The position numbers and the translations under genes were made by a program. A stretch of 64,000 nucleotides of DNA from Brucellaceae bacterium (GTDB taxonomy: Bacteria > Pseudomonadota > Alphaproteobacteria > Rhizobiales > Rhizobiaceae): positions 1 to 64,000 of the forward strand of contig JACKJW010000002.1 in assembly GCA_020637755.1 (NCBI GenBank), in the 5' to 3' direction. Shown in pieces: positions 17,659 through 26,252 of the stretch; positions within the stretch are counted from its first letter, which is position 1, and the number at the start of each line of letters is the position of its first letter. Under the pieces are notes generated by a model, which saw nothing but the letters and a program-made list of their open reading frames with translations, was not told the origin of the DNA and did not search any database.

Positions 17659-17696
17659 TAATAAATGTCAGACCTCAACTCCCGGAGGCCCGATCC

Positions 17697-18125
17697 ATGC
17701 GCTCGATCCTGAAAACCGTTTTCGCCACCGGCCTCGCATTGGCTTTGGCCGCCGCGGCATCGGCCGCCGAGCTCTGGACGCCGCGTCAGGCCGCCGAGGC
17801 CATTGAGAGCGGCAAGGCCGTTCTGGTGGATATCCGGACACCGGAGGAGTGGAAGGAAACCGGCGTTGCAACGCCCGCGACGCCCATCGACATGACCGCG
17901 CAGGATTTCGTGCCGAAGCTGAAGCAGGTGCTGGCGGACAATCCCGGCAAGACGGTTGCCTTCATCTGCCGCACCGGCAACCGCTCGTCCCATCTGGTCG
18001 CCATGCTGGAAAAGGCGGGCCTGACCAACATTGCCGATGTCACCGGCGGCATGGCCGGAAAGGGTACGCAAAAGGGTTGGATTGCTGAGGGCCTGCCGAT
18101 GAGGCCCGGCTGCGACAAGTGCTGA
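17697..18125 (+). CDS. Periplasmic rhodanese-domain protein
   Basis: 142 aa: signal peptide (LALALAAAASAAE, cleavage about residue 24) followed by a single rhodanese domain. The active-site loop ICRTGNRS gives a catalytic Cys91, and VLVDIRTPEEWKETG is the usual N-terminal motif. It probably handles sulfane sulfur or thiol transfer in the periplasm; the substrate is unknown. The frame is open upstream, but ATG 17697 has GGAGG nearby and begins the signal peptide. A Cys-rich end (CDKC) follows the domain. Confidence 0.85.
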   Translation: MRSILKTVFATGLALALAAAASAAELWTPRQAAEAIESGKAVLVDIRTPEEWKETGVATPATPIDMTAQDFVPKLKQVLADNPGKTVAFICRTGNRSSHLVAMLEKAGLTNIADVTGGMAGKGTQKGWIAEGLPMRPGCDKC

Positions 18126-18133
18126 ACGCAATC

Positions 18134-19357
18134 TCAGTCGATCAGGCGTACGGTCTTCGTTCCTGACGACACGATGCTGGTATTGCCCATCTGCGTGAAT
18201 TTCCAGTTGGCGGAGTTCACGATCAGCGTGTTGAAATAATACTGCACGTCATTGGCATCGTGGTTGGTCGTGGAATTGTAAGTCACGTCGCGATTCGGCA
18301 GATAGACGAGGCCGGACAGCTTTTCGCTCACCGAACCGTTGAACACGAAGGGCTGCTTGTTGTTGTTGTTCGCAGCGTCAGTGGTCTTCTCGAACATCAG
18401 GATGTTCTTGTAGGTGCCGCTGGTGGGGGCGGTCGCCTCCATGGTGATCCCGCCATTGAACTGGATCTTCGACGAGCTGTCAGGAAAATAGAAGGTGACA
18501 CCCGTCGCCACGATCTCCGAATTGGCATTGATGATCATCGAGCCGGAGATGATGTGCAGGCCCGGCTGGAAGGTGATCTTGGGGCTGCCATTGAAGATCG
18601 TGCCACAGTGCTTGCCCGGCGCGAGCGTGTGATTTGTGCCGTCCTTCGCGCCGCTTGTGGTGCAGGTTCCGGGAACGGCAGGTTCCGGGATTTTCTGGAA
18701 ATAGGGGTCGGCACGTACGTTGCAGCCTGCCTCCAGATTTTTCAGCTGACCGCCATTGTTGATGTATTTCGTGCCCTTCAGGCAGATGCGGTCCGTGTTG
18801 ATGTTGACGCCGGAGTTGGCGATCATCGCCGGGTTCTGCGTTGAATGGATATGCACTTCGCATTGCGGGGCAATGATCTTGGCGCCGGAGTTGAACAGGG
18901 CAGCCTGCGTCTTGTTGTCCAGCACGTTGATGCAGGGCAGCTCATCGTCTTCCACCGCCGCAAGGGCCTTGGAAACCACGCCGATTTCCATCGGGCCTTT
19001 CAGGAAGGCACCACCGAAGGTCATGGGGATGGTGGAGCGCGCGGCGCCCTTCAGCACATCGTCGGAATAGTCGAAGGTGGTGACGAAATCCGACGGATCA
19101 TAGCCGAGGCCGGTCAGTTCGGCTGCAAGGTAGGCCTTCGCCACATCCACCTGCTTCTTGTCCTCGCGCGCACCGGCCAGAACGGCGGCATCGACAATCT
19201 GCTGAAGCTGGTTCTGCTCGTTGCGCTGGGTCGTGTAATCCAGCGAAACGGAAATCGCCAGGCCGATCGGGACGAGGGCCAGCCCGAACAGCACCGCGAA
19301 ATTGCCGCTCCGGTCACCGGATAGTCTCCGGATTTTGGATTTCCAATCGATAGGCAT
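18134..19357 (-). CDS. TadG-like (TadE/G N-terminal domain) surface protein
   Basis: 407 aa. Residues about 10-60 match the Tad pilus-assembly N-terminal domain: RSGNFAVLFGLALVPIGLA is the membrane segment, then SLDYTTQRNEQNQLQQIVDA and AAVLAGARED. The remaining 300 residues lack the von Willebrand A domain of classical TadG. They are rich in Asn, Gly and Thr with short beta-forming repeats (GVNINTDRICLKGTKYINNG, SGSMIINANSEIVATGVTFY), which suggests a right-handed beta-helix. Several cysteines fit an extracytoplasmic location. It ends 8 bp from the convergent rhodanese gene. Confidence 0.75.
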   Translation of the reverse strand: MPIDWKSKIRRLSGDRSGNFAVLFGLALVPIGLAISVSLDYTTQRNEQNQLQQIVDAAVLAGAREDKKQVDVAKAYLAAELTGLGYDPSDFVTTFDYSDDVLKGAARSTIPMTFGGAFLKGPMEIGVVSKALAAVEDDELPCINVLDNKTQAALFNSGAKIIAPQCEVHIHSTQNPAMIANSGVNINTDRICLKGTKYINNGGQLKNLEAGCNVRADPYFQKIPEPAVPGTCTTSGAKDGTNHTLAPGKHCGTIFNGSPKITFQPGLHIISGSMIINANSEIVATGVTFYFPDSSSKIQFNGGITMEATAPTSGTYKNILMFEKTTDAANNNNKQPFVFNGSVSEKLSGLVYLPNRDVTYNSTTNHDANDVQYYFNTLIVNSANWKFTQMGNTSIVSSGTKTVRLID

Positions 19358-19455
19358 GACGTCAGATTCCGCACATCAAAACACGGCACGCAATCTAGAT
19401 TGAAAAAATCAACGGCTGATTAAATTGATACCATAAAATGCAACATTTCCTGCCC

Positions 19456-20772
19456 TCAGCGCTCCGGGCCATCCCGCTGCGGCCGCGCACGGTGATCTTT
19501 CCCGAAGGTGTAACCCGTTTCGACGGCCTTGCCTCCGAACTTGGCGCGCAGCGCGTCCATCGCCCCTTCGGCCCTTGCGCGCTTTCCAGCGCCCACATCC
19601 ACCAGGTCCTGCGGGTCGGCGCGCTCCGGCGAGGTGAGGTCTGCCACGCCGATGCCGATCAGCCGGAAGCGCGTTCCGTCCACCTCGCGCTTCAGCAGGT
19701 CCAGCCCGTTGGAGAAAATGCGGTCGGCCAGTTGGGTCGGGTCAGCCAGGTGGCGGTTGCGGGTACGCGACCTGAAATCCGCAGTCTTGAGTTTCAGCAC
19801 CACAGTATGCCCGGCATGGCCGCCGGCCTTCATCCGCGCTGAAACCTTCTCCGAAAGCGCGCGGAGCACCGGCACCAGATCCTCCAGGGAGGAAAGATCG
19901 TCATTGAATGTCGTCTCGGCGGAGATCGACTTCATGGCATGGCCAGGTTCGACGCGCCGTGTGTCCTCGCCGCGCGACAGGTGATACAGGCGTTCGCCCA
20001 TCGACAGATAGCGGCGGATCAGCTCCGTCTTGTCCATTGCCTGCAACTGCCCGATTGTGGTCAGGCCGTCCGTTTTGAGCTTGGCAGCCAGCGCAGGCCC
20101 GACACCCCAAATTGTGGTGACCGGGCGCGGGGCGAGAAAGGTGACGGCCTCCGCCCGGCCGATCACCGAGAAACCGCGCGGCTTGTCGAGATCGGAGGCG
20201 ACCTTGGCGAGGAATTTGCAGTAGGACAGGCCGACCGAAACCGTGATGCCGAGATCGCGCTCCACGTCGCGGGCAAAACGGGCCAGCACGCGGGCCGGCG
20301 GTTCCCGGTGCAGTTTCTCCGTGCCGGTCAGGTCGAGAAAGGCCTCGTCGATGGAGACCGGCTCCACCAGCGGCGTCAGCGCCCGCATCCGCTCGCGCAC
20401 GTCGCGGCCGGCCGCGGCATATTTTGCCATGTCCGGCTTGATGACGACCGCATCCGGGCAGGCCTCCAGCGCCTTGAACATGGGCATGGCCGACTTCACA
20501 CCGCGGATGCGGGCAATGTAGCAGGCCGTTGAAACGACGCCCCTTTTACCGCCGCCGATGATGACGGGCTTGTCCCTGAGCTCAGGCCGGTCGCGCTTTT
20601 CCACCGAGGCATAGAAGGCGTCGCAATCGATATGGGCAATCGGCAGCTCGTAGAGCTCGCCGTGACGGCAAACGCGCGGAGAGCCGCAGGACTGGCACCG
20701 GCGCGCGTCCGATGTCTGGAGCGTCAGGCAGTCGCGGCAGAAACCATGGGTCGGATCGTTGACATCGTTCAT
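19456..20772 (-). CDS. dinB: DNA polymerase IV with N-terminal zinc ribbon
   Basis: Y-family translesion polymerase, 438 aa. The catalytic motifs HIDCDAFYASVE and EPVSIDEAFLDLTG carry the metal-binding acidic residues. IWGVGPALAAKLKTDGLTTI is the helix-hairpin-helix, followed by the little-finger domain. Residues about 10-35 hold CRDC...CQSC, an extra zinc-ribbon seen in rhizobial DinB. The frame stays open far upstream, but ATG 20772 gives the family N-terminus. A LexA box lies 10 bases before it, so the gene is expected to be SOS-induced. Confidence 0.93.
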   Translation of the reverse strand: MNDVNDPTHGFCRDCLTLQTSDARRCQSCGSPRVCRHGELYELPIAHIDCDAFYASVEKRDRPELRDKPVIIGGGKRGVVSTACYIARIRGVKSAMPMFKALEACPDAVVIKPDMAKYAAAGRDVRERMRALTPLVEPVSIDEAFLDLTGTEKLHREPPARVLARFARDVERDLGITVSVGLSYCKFLAKVASDLDKPRGFSVIGRAEAVTFLAPRPVTTIWGVGPALAAKLKTDGLTTIGQLQAMDKTELIRRYLSMGERLYHLSRGEDTRRVEPGHAMKSISAETTFNDDLSSLEDLVPVLRALSEKVSARMKAGGHAGHTVVLKLKTADFRSRTRNRHLADPTQLADRIFSNGLDLLKREVDGTRFRLIGIGVADLTSPERADPQDLVDVGAGKRARAEGAMDALRAKFGGKAVETGYTFGKDHRARPQRDGPER

Positions 20773-20781
20773 GGAGGATGT

Positions 20782-20796
20782 GAACATAAATAGAAC
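20782..20796 (-). promoter_or_regulatory. LexA operator of dinB
   Basis: Exact GAAC-N7-GAAC (GAACATAAATAGAAC on +; GTTCTATTTATGTTC on the dinB strand), 10-24 bases upstream of the dinB start. It probably overlaps the -10 region. Matches the known alphaproteobacterial LexA box. Confidence 0.88.
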
Positions 20797-20847
20797 AAAT
20801 GACATGATACCTTGTGACAGCAGGGCGCGGCAAGGCAGGAGTGGCAT

Positions 20848-21429
20848 ATGCCCGGAACGCTGGAAGTTTATCCGCTGACATCTGATCGCTGGGAGGATTT
20901 CGCCATGCTTTTCGGTCCACAGGGGGCCTGTTACGGATGCTGGTGCACCCATTTCCGCTTGCCTCCAAAGGAGCGCAATGCGCTGTCGAGGGATGCGCGG
21001 CGCGATTTCATGAAGAACAGGATTGATAGCGGCCCGCCACCGGGCCTCGTGGGCTATGAGGATGGTGTGCCTGTCGCATGGATGCAGATGGGGCCGCGTG
21101 CCGATGTGCCCCAGTGGAACAACAAGGGCAGGGTCTGCGAACCGCTTGAAGACGCTCCAGTGGATGATGAAGCGGTCTGGGCGGTGTCGTGCTTCTTCTT
21201 CAAGTCGTCTGTTCGTGGGCAGGGGATTTCCTCTGCCATGGTGAAGGCGGGAATTGCCTATGCCCGGGAGAACGGTGCGCGCCTTCTTGAGGCTTGTCCG
21301 ATGGACAAGGCGAAACAATCGAAATCCGTTGGTCTCTATGTCGGTTCGACCAGCACATTCCTGAAAGCAGGATTTGCGGAAATCGCGTTGCGAAAGGAAG
21401 GCAGGCCGCTGATGCGCCTCGTCCTGTGA
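20848..21429 (+). CDS. GNAT family N-acetyltransferase
   Basis: 193 aa. The acetyl-CoA-binding core is SCFFFKSSVRGQGISSAMVK (motif A, RGQGIS), with ARENGARLLEACPMD after it. The N-terminal CYGCWCTHFRLPP is typical of a GNAT subfamily of unknown substrate. AGGAG precedes the ATG by about 8 bases. Divergent from dinB with about 75 bp between the starts; the dinB LexA box lies in this gap and could also affect this gene. Confidence 0.8.
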   Translation: MPGTLEVYPLTSDRWEDFAMLFGPQGACYGCWCTHFRLPPKERNALSRDARRDFMKNRIDSGPPPGLVGYEDGVPVAWMQMGPRADVPQWNNKGRVCEPLEDAPVDDEAVWAVSCFFFKSSVRGQGISSAMVKAGIAYARENGARLLEACPMDKAKQSKSVGLYVGSTSTFLKAGFAEIALRKEGRPLMRLVL

Positions 21430-21444
21430 GGCAGCAACCCGTGT

Positions 21445-22098
21445 TCAAAGGTCAAGCGCTTCCTGCAACGCCACTTCCGCCTCCGCCCAGTCCGCCACCT
21501 CGCGCACGCCGTGCGGCAGAGGTGGCAGCAGCGGGCGCAGGCTCTTGTTCGCCATCAGGTGGAACAGGCTGGCACGCGGAAAATGCTTGGCCACGGAAAT
21601 ATGATTATAGGGAATGTCATCGACAAAGGCGACCGGTGCGGTGCGCGCACCGGCCAGCAACGAAACTGCCGGCCCCTTGGCCCGTTCTGTCGTCACCAGT
21701 GGAGCCTGGATGCCCGCGCGGTCGAGAAGCGCGCGCCGGCGCGCATGATGGGCATGCGGCATGGCGGTCAGCATGACGATTTCGGCCTTTTCGCCCAGCC
21801 GGCCCATCGCACCGGCCGCTCCTTCGGCGGCCACCTGCCAGTCTTCCTGCGCGGCAAAGAAACCTTCCAGAAAACCGTCCACGCGGCCGTCATCGGCGGC
21901 CAGTCCGCTGGTGCGGTCGATGATGTTTCCGTGCAGCCGGAAGGAATCAGTCCGGAAATCGTGCCCGTGATGATCAAGATAGGCGATGAAGGGCGTGAGA
22001 AACTCCAGCACCACCTCGTCCACATCGAGCACGATGAGCGGGCGGGTGTCGTGGGAAAGTTCGGCGATCTGCCGTACGGTTTCCGGATCGTCGCTCAC
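21445..22098 (-). CDS. HAD-superfamily hydrolase
   Basis: 217 aa. The nucleophile motif I is LIVLDVDEVVLEF (DxD) and a motif II candidate is IVMLTAMP; a conserved acidic pair occurs in VAFVDDIPYN. Likely a phosphatase of unknown substrate. The GTG start overlaps the DUF3572 stop by four bases, so the two genes are coupled. Conserved next to divK in Rhizobiales. Confidence 0.8.
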   Translation of the reverse strand: MSDDPETVRQIAELSHDTRPLIVLDVDEVVLEFLTPFIAYLDHHGHDFRTDSFRLHGNIIDRTSGLAADDGRVDGFLEGFFAAQEDWQVAAEGAAGAMGRLGEKAEIVMLTAMPHAHHARRRALLDRAGIQAPLVTTERAKGPAVSLLAGARTAPVAFVDDIPYNHISVAKHFPRASLFHLMANKSLRPLLPPLPHGVREVADWAEAEVALQEALDL

Positions 22099-22391
22099 GC
22101 CGAGACCTCGTACCGGTTGTCTCCACCGGGCAGGGCGGCACGCGCCGCAGCCACCCGTTCCGGCTTCATCCCGGCTGCGGCGGCAAAGTCCAGCAATGTC
22201 GGCTCATGGGCGCAGATGAAATCCAGCACGCCGGCCAGAAAACCCGGCTGGCGCGCCGCATGGCGAATCGCAGAAGCCTCGATGCCGGTCAGGGAGAGGA
22301 AACGCGGCAGCAGCTTCTCGTCGGCGGCAATGAAGCCGAGCGCAGCCACGGCGACGCCTTCGGCCTCTTCACGCGATGGATGTGCTGCCAT
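22095..22391 (-). CDS. DUF3572 family protein
   Basis: 98 aa, all-helical protein of unknown function. Typical segments: ALGFIAADEKLLPRFLSLTG and FLAGVLDFICAHEPTLLDFA. ATG 22391 has GGAGG about 9 bases upstream; the frame is open to 22412 but lacks a ribosome site there. Overlaps the HAD gene by four bases and is divergent from divK. Confidence 0.85.
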   Translation of the reverse strand: MAAHPSREEAEGVAVAALGFIAADEKLLPRFLSLTGIEASAIRHAARQPGFLAGVLDFICAHEPTLLDFAAAAGMKPERVAAARAALPGGDNRYEVSA

Positions 22392-22563
22392 GCAAGCTCC
22401 CTCCGTAACCAATGAGCCGGTCCGAATCCGGTCAGCCGGTTGCCTTGTTGGTATCCGGTTTGCGTTTCGTAAATCAAATTGTTCTACGGTGCCGCACTGA
22501 AATTGGGGAAATGCATCTCAGCGAAAGCCGGCACCTGCCGGAACAACGCCCCGGGGACGGACG

Positions 22564-22935
22564 ATGGCCAAGAAAGTGATGATCGTGGAGGACAATGAGC
22601 TGAACATGAAGCTCTTCCGCGACCTGATCGAAGCCTCAGGCTACGAGACCGTACGCACCCGCAACGGGCTGGATGCGCTGGAACTGGCACGCACCACACG
22701 TCCCGACCTCATCCTCATGGACATCCAGTTGCCGGAAGTGTCCGGCCTTGAAGTCACCAAATGGCTGAAAGCCGACGATGACCTGCATACCATACCGGTC
22801 ATCGCGGTGACGGCCTTTGCCATGAAAGGCGACGAGGAGCGCATCCGCCAGGGCGGCTGCGAGGCCTATATTTCGAAACCCATCTCGGTTCCCAGTTTCG
22901 TGGAAACGATCAGGTCCTATCTCGGAGACGCCTGA
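22564..22935 (+). CDS. divK: Single-domain response regulator DivK
   Basis: Cell-cycle regulator, 123 aa, a lone receiver domain. The acidic pocket is IVEDNELNMK, the phosphorylation site is Asp53 in LILMDIQLPEVSG, and the conserved Thr and Lys are in VTAFAMKG and YISKPIS. In Caulobacter and Rhizobiales DivK is phosphorylated by PleC/DivJ-type kinases and controls CtrA through DivL/CckA. pleD follows after 18 bp, the conserved divK-pleD operon. Confidence 0.95.
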   Translation: MAKKVMIVEDNELNMKLFRDLIEASGYETVRTRNGLDALELARTTRPDLILMDIQLPEVSGLEVTKWLKADDDLHTIPVIAVTAFAMKGDEERIRQGGCEAYISKPISVPSFVETIRSYLGDA

Positions 22936-22953
22936 CGGCGGGAACAGAAAACC

Positions 22954-24327
22954 ATGACCGCACGCATTCTCGTCGTCGATGACATTCCGGCCAATGTACG
23001 CCTTCTCGAAGCGCGCCTACTGGCAGAATATTTCGAGGTTCTGACGGCCTCCAACGGCCATGATGCGCTGGCGATCTGCGAATCCGAGCGTGTGGATGTC
23101 ATCCTCCTCGACATCATGATGCCGGGCATTGACGGCTTCGAGGTCTGCCGCCGCCTGAAGGCCGACCCGCAGACCGCCCATATCCCGGTCGTCATGGTGA
23201 CCGCGCTGGACCAGCCTGCCGACCGTGTGCGCGGATTGGAAGTCGGTGCCGACGATTTCCTGACCAAGCCGGTCAACGACCTGCAACTGATGACGCGCGT
23301 CAAGAGCCTGGTGCGTCTGAAGGGCCTGTCCGACGAGTTGCGCCTGCGTGCCGCCACCACGCGCAACATCGGCATTGAGGAACTTCTGAACAGCCGCGCC
23401 GCGCAGGATGACGGACGCCCGGCCAGCTTCCTGCTGATCGACGAGCGCGATACCTCCGCTGCCCGGCTGGAAAAGATGCTGGGCGAGACAGGCGAGGTGA
23501 CGCGCATCGCCGATCCGCAGCAGGGTTTCTTCGAGGCCGTCAACAAGGCCCACGACGCCATCATCGTGGCGACCGGCTTTTCCGAATACGATCCGCTGCG
23601 GCTGTGTTCGCATCTGCGTTCGATCGATTTCACACGCTTCACGCCGATCATCCTTGTCGCCGAGGCTGACGAGGAGGAAGTGGTGACGCGCGGTCTGGAA
23701 CTGGGCGTGAACGATTATGTGACGCGCCCGGTCGAGCCGCAGGAGTTCAAGGCCCGCCTCGCCACGCAGGTGCGCCGCAAGCGCTACAATGACAGCCTGC
23801 GCGCCTCCGTTGCCCAGACCATCGAGATGGCGGTGACCGATCCGCTGACCGGCATGCACAACCGCCGCTACCTCGACAGCCATCTGGAGCGCCTGTTCGA
23901 GCGTGCCCGTTCGCGCGGCCGGCCGCTCTCGGTCATGATGACCGATCTCGACCGCTTCAAGTCGGTCAACGACACCCATGGCCACGATGCCGGTGACGAG
24001 GTGATCCGCGAATTCGCCCGCCGCGTGCGCCGTCATGTGCGCGGCGCGGACCTTGCCTGCCGCTATGGTGGCGAGGAATTTGCCATCATCATGCCTGATA
24101 CGCCCGCCGACATCGCCCATCGTGTTGCCGAGCGCCTGCGCGCGCAAATTGAGGGCGAGGCCTTCGATGCAGGGCAGGGGCGCATCCTGGACGTGACCGT
24201 CTCCATCGGCGTGGCCACGATTTCCGGCGCGGACACCAATGCCTCGGCCATTCTCAAGCGTGCCGACGAGGCGCTCTACGAAGCCAAGAAAACCGGCCGT
24301 AACAAGGTCGTCGCGCAGGCAGCCTGA
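22954..24327 (+). CDS. pleD: Diguanylate cyclase response regulator PleD
   Basis: Makes cyclic di-GMP on phosphorylation; 457 aa. Receiver 1 (Asp53 in ILLDIMMPGIDG), a second degenerate receiver (about residues 155-280), then a GGDEF domain from about residue 285. The active site is GGEEF near residue 372, with an inhibitory I-site RGAD exactly five residues before it, so feedback inhibition is expected. Operon with divK. The PilZ protein at 54144 is a possible c-di-GMP reader in the same genome. Confidence 0.96.
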   Translation: MTARILVVDDIPANVRLLEARLLAEYFEVLTASNGHDALAICESERVDVILLDIMMPGIDGFEVCRRLKADPQTAHIPVVMVTALDQPADRVRGLEVGADDFLTKPVNDLQLMTRVKSLVRLKGLSDELRLRAATTRNIGIEELLNSRAAQDDGRPASFLLIDERDTSAARLEKMLGETGEVTRIADPQQGFFEAVNKAHDAIIVATGFSEYDPLRLCSHLRSIDFTRFTPIILVAEADEEEVVTRGLELGVNDYVTRPVEPQEFKARLATQVRRKRYNDSLRASVAQTIEMAVTDPLTGMHNRRYLDSHLERLFERARSRGRPLSVMMTDLDRFKSVNDTHGHDAGDEVIREFARRVRRHVRGADLACRYGGEEFAIIMPDTPADIAHRVAERLRAQIEGEAFDAGQGRILDVTVSIGVATISGADTNASAILKRADEALYEAKKTGRNKVVAQAA

Positions 24328-24682
24328 TCCCAATCACGAATCCGGATTTGTGCCGCGCAGCATTCTGATGCTGCGGGTGTTTAACCATGTCTGCAACCGG
24401 ATACGACCCATGGTTAAGAAAGTGTTGATTTCCAATCTGTTTTGGGACACGTTTGCCATAAGGGGGAATAATTGCATGCTGTATGCGCCATGTGCGCATG
24501 CGAAATCTTTGCCATACCCCATGCTCAGGTCCGCCGCATCTCCTGGGTCTGTGGGGTCGGCCGGCCGGCCTGGCGCAAGTGGCCTCCTCGTACCGCTGCC
24601 AGTTTTCCGGCCGGCCCCTCCTTCTCCCTAGACGGTATCCTGCCGGTGCGCCTTGTGGGATGCGCAGCGATCTCAACAAATG
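24328..24682. other. Intergenic region after pleD
   Basis: About 355 bp without a convincing gene. It starts with a perfect 8-bp hairpin (CGCAGCAT/ATGCTGCG, 24356-24375) followed by GGTGTTT, a possible weak pleD terminator. Next comes an inverted repeat of TTAACCATG (24381-24389) and CATGGTTAA (24409-24417), both containing TTAACCAT, a sequence like the CtrA half-site. The rest is GC-rich with a GGCCGGCCGGCC run and no clear ORF. Confidence 0.45.
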
Positions 24683-24711
24683 AAAACGCCGCCCGGAGAG
24701 GACGGCGTTTG
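24683..24711 (-). terminator. rpmG intrinsic terminator
   Basis: Stem AAACGCCG/CGGCGTTT (24684-24691 and 24703-24710) with an 11-base loop, ending in TTTT on the minus strand. It lies 24 bases after the rpmG stop. Confidence 0.85.
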
Positions 24712-24734
24712 CAAGAGCCCTGAAAGGTCGAAGA

Positions 24735-24902
24735 TTACTTGATCTTCGTTTCCTTGAACTCGACGTGCTTCTTCGCAATCGGGTCATACTTGCGCTTGGT
24801 CATCTTCTCGGTGAACGTGCGCGAGTTCTTGCTCGTCACATAGAAGAAGCCGGTATCAGCCGTCGAAAGCAGCTTGATCTTGATCGTGGTAGCCTTGGCC
24901 AT
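24735..24902 (-). CDS. rpmG: 50S ribosomal protein L33
   Basis: 55 aa. Begins MAKATTIKIKLLSTADTGFF and continues YVTSKNSRTFTEKMTKRKYD, the L33 signature. This copy has no CxxC pairs, so it is the zinc-free form. It has its own promoter (24982-25009) and terminator (24683-24711), so it is a single-gene unit. Confidence 0.97.
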   Translation of the reverse strand: MAKATTIKIKLLSTADTGFFYVTSKNSRTFTEKMTKRKYDPIAKKHVEFKETKIK

Positions 24903-24981
24903 GGTACAGTCCGTTTCTTGATTGTGCGCACCGCAGGTCTCAGGACATGTCCGGCCCGGCGCTGAAAACAGTCAGGCGCGA

Positions 24982-25009
24982 CACATACGGATCGGCTGGC
25001 GAAAGTCAA
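24982..25009 (-). promoter_or_regulatory. Sigma-70-type promoter of rpmG
   Basis: TTGACT (25004-25009 on the minus strand), 16-base spacer, TATGTG (24982-24987), about 80 bases before the rpmG start. Good match to housekeeping promoters; position inferred. Confidence 0.6.
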
Positions 25010-25032
25010 CCCCTTGCCGGGCCGCCTTGCCG

Positions 25033-26220
25033 TCACGCCCCGCCTTTTCCCGGCGCCGTGAGGAAGCGTGCAACAACCAGCATCAGATAGAGCGTCAGGA
25101 ACACGGCCAGCACGTGGGCAAAACCTTGCGGACCGGCAAGATCCATGCCCTTGCCGATGGCCCAGGGACCCGCGAGCATGCCGAGCGCATAGCAGAAAAC
25201 GAAGGCGGCATTGGCCGCCACCAGATCACGTCCGCTGAGCTTGGAGCCGAGATGCGCAAGCCCGACCGTGTAAAGCCCAGCAACCACACCGCCCCAGACG
25301 AAAAGGAGCATCGCCGTCAGCACCCAGCTATGGGCAATGAACGGCAGCAGCACCATGCCGGCCAGCCCGAACGCCGCGCACAGCGCCAGCAGCACCCGGC
25401 GGTCGCCGATGCGGTCCGACAGGATGCCGAGCGGCATCTGCAGCACGACGTTGCCAAGCCCGATCATGGTGAGAAGCAGCGCGGCATCGGCCTCGCCATA
25501 GCCCATCCGCAGGCCGTAGACGGGAAAAAGCGCGAAGCCGCCGGTCTCCACCGCGCCATAGACGAGCACGGCCGCCGTGGCGGTGGGAACCGAGAACAGG
25601 TGGCGCAGGAAGCCCGATCCCGTCTGCGGTCCTTCGGCCGAGAGGTCTGGCGTCACATGGCGGGCCAGGATGACGGGCACCATGGCTGACAGGATCAGCG
25701 CCAGAACCGCGCCGAACGGGGCAAAGCCGCCGGAGCCGAGCACCGAGAACATCCACGGCCCCATGGCAAAACCAAGCGAAAGCACTGTGGCATAGAGGCC
25801 GAGCACGAAGCCGCGCTTTTCGGGCGGGGCGCAATGGTTCACCCATGCTTCCGACAGGATGAAGATCACCGTCAGCGCAAAATGCAGGAGCGAGCGCAAC
25901 GGAAACCACAGCGCGTAGCTTTCGGTGAAATGGAAACCGGAAAAGGCCGCTCCGCCGAGCGCCAGCATGGCCAGCATGAGCGGGGCAACGCCGAAACGTA
26001 CGGCCAGCGGCGTGGCGAAGGGTGCGGCGGCAAGCGAGGCGAGGCCCGCGACAGCCGTATTGGCGCCGATGGCCCCGGCGGAAAAGCCGCGCGATTCCAG
26101 CACGAAGGAGAGCAGCGGAATGCCAAGGCCGATGGCCGTGCCGACCACCGAGATGGCTGCAATCGCCGCCGTCAGCCCATACCAGTCAGTTGCTCCGGTC
26201 CGTGGGGCATCCGCCGTCAT
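25033..26220 (-). CDS. MFS transporter
   Basis: 395 aa, about 12 hydrophobic segments in two six-helix halves, the major facilitator layout. LGILSDRIGDRRVLLALCAA is the MFS loop motif. Sequence style resembles the YcaD/UMF-type sugar or metabolite exporters, but the substrate cannot be told. It follows the NUDIX gene after 32 bp and is probably the last gene of the topA-rnr-DUF983-NUDIX run. Confidence 0.85.
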   Translation of the reverse strand: MTADAPRTGATDWYGLTAAIAAISVVGTAIGLGIPLLSFVLESRGFSAGAIGANTAVAGLASLAAAPFATPLAVRFGVAPLMLAMLALGGAAFSGFHFTESYALWFPLRSLLHFALTVIFILSEAWVNHCAPPEKRGFVLGLYATVLSLGFAMGPWMFSVLGSGGFAPFGAVLALILSAMVPVILARHVTPDLSAEGPQTGSGFLRHLFSVPTATAAVLVYGAVETGGFALFPVYGLRMGYGEADAALLLTMIGLGNVVLQMPLGILSDRIGDRRVLLALCAAFGLAGMVLLPFIAHSWVLTAMLLFVWGGVVAGLYTVGLAHLGSKLSGRDLVAANAAFVFCYALGMLAGPWAIGKGMDLAGPQGFAHVLAVFLTLYLMLVVARFLTAPGKGGA

Positions 26221-26252
26221 GTCACTCCGTTGCCGCGCGAAGCCGGTCGTTC

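Noticed and set aside
20773..21318. N-terminal extension of dinB to 620 aa
   Set aside because: The extra part is antisense to the GNAT gene and crosses the LexA operator and probable promoter.
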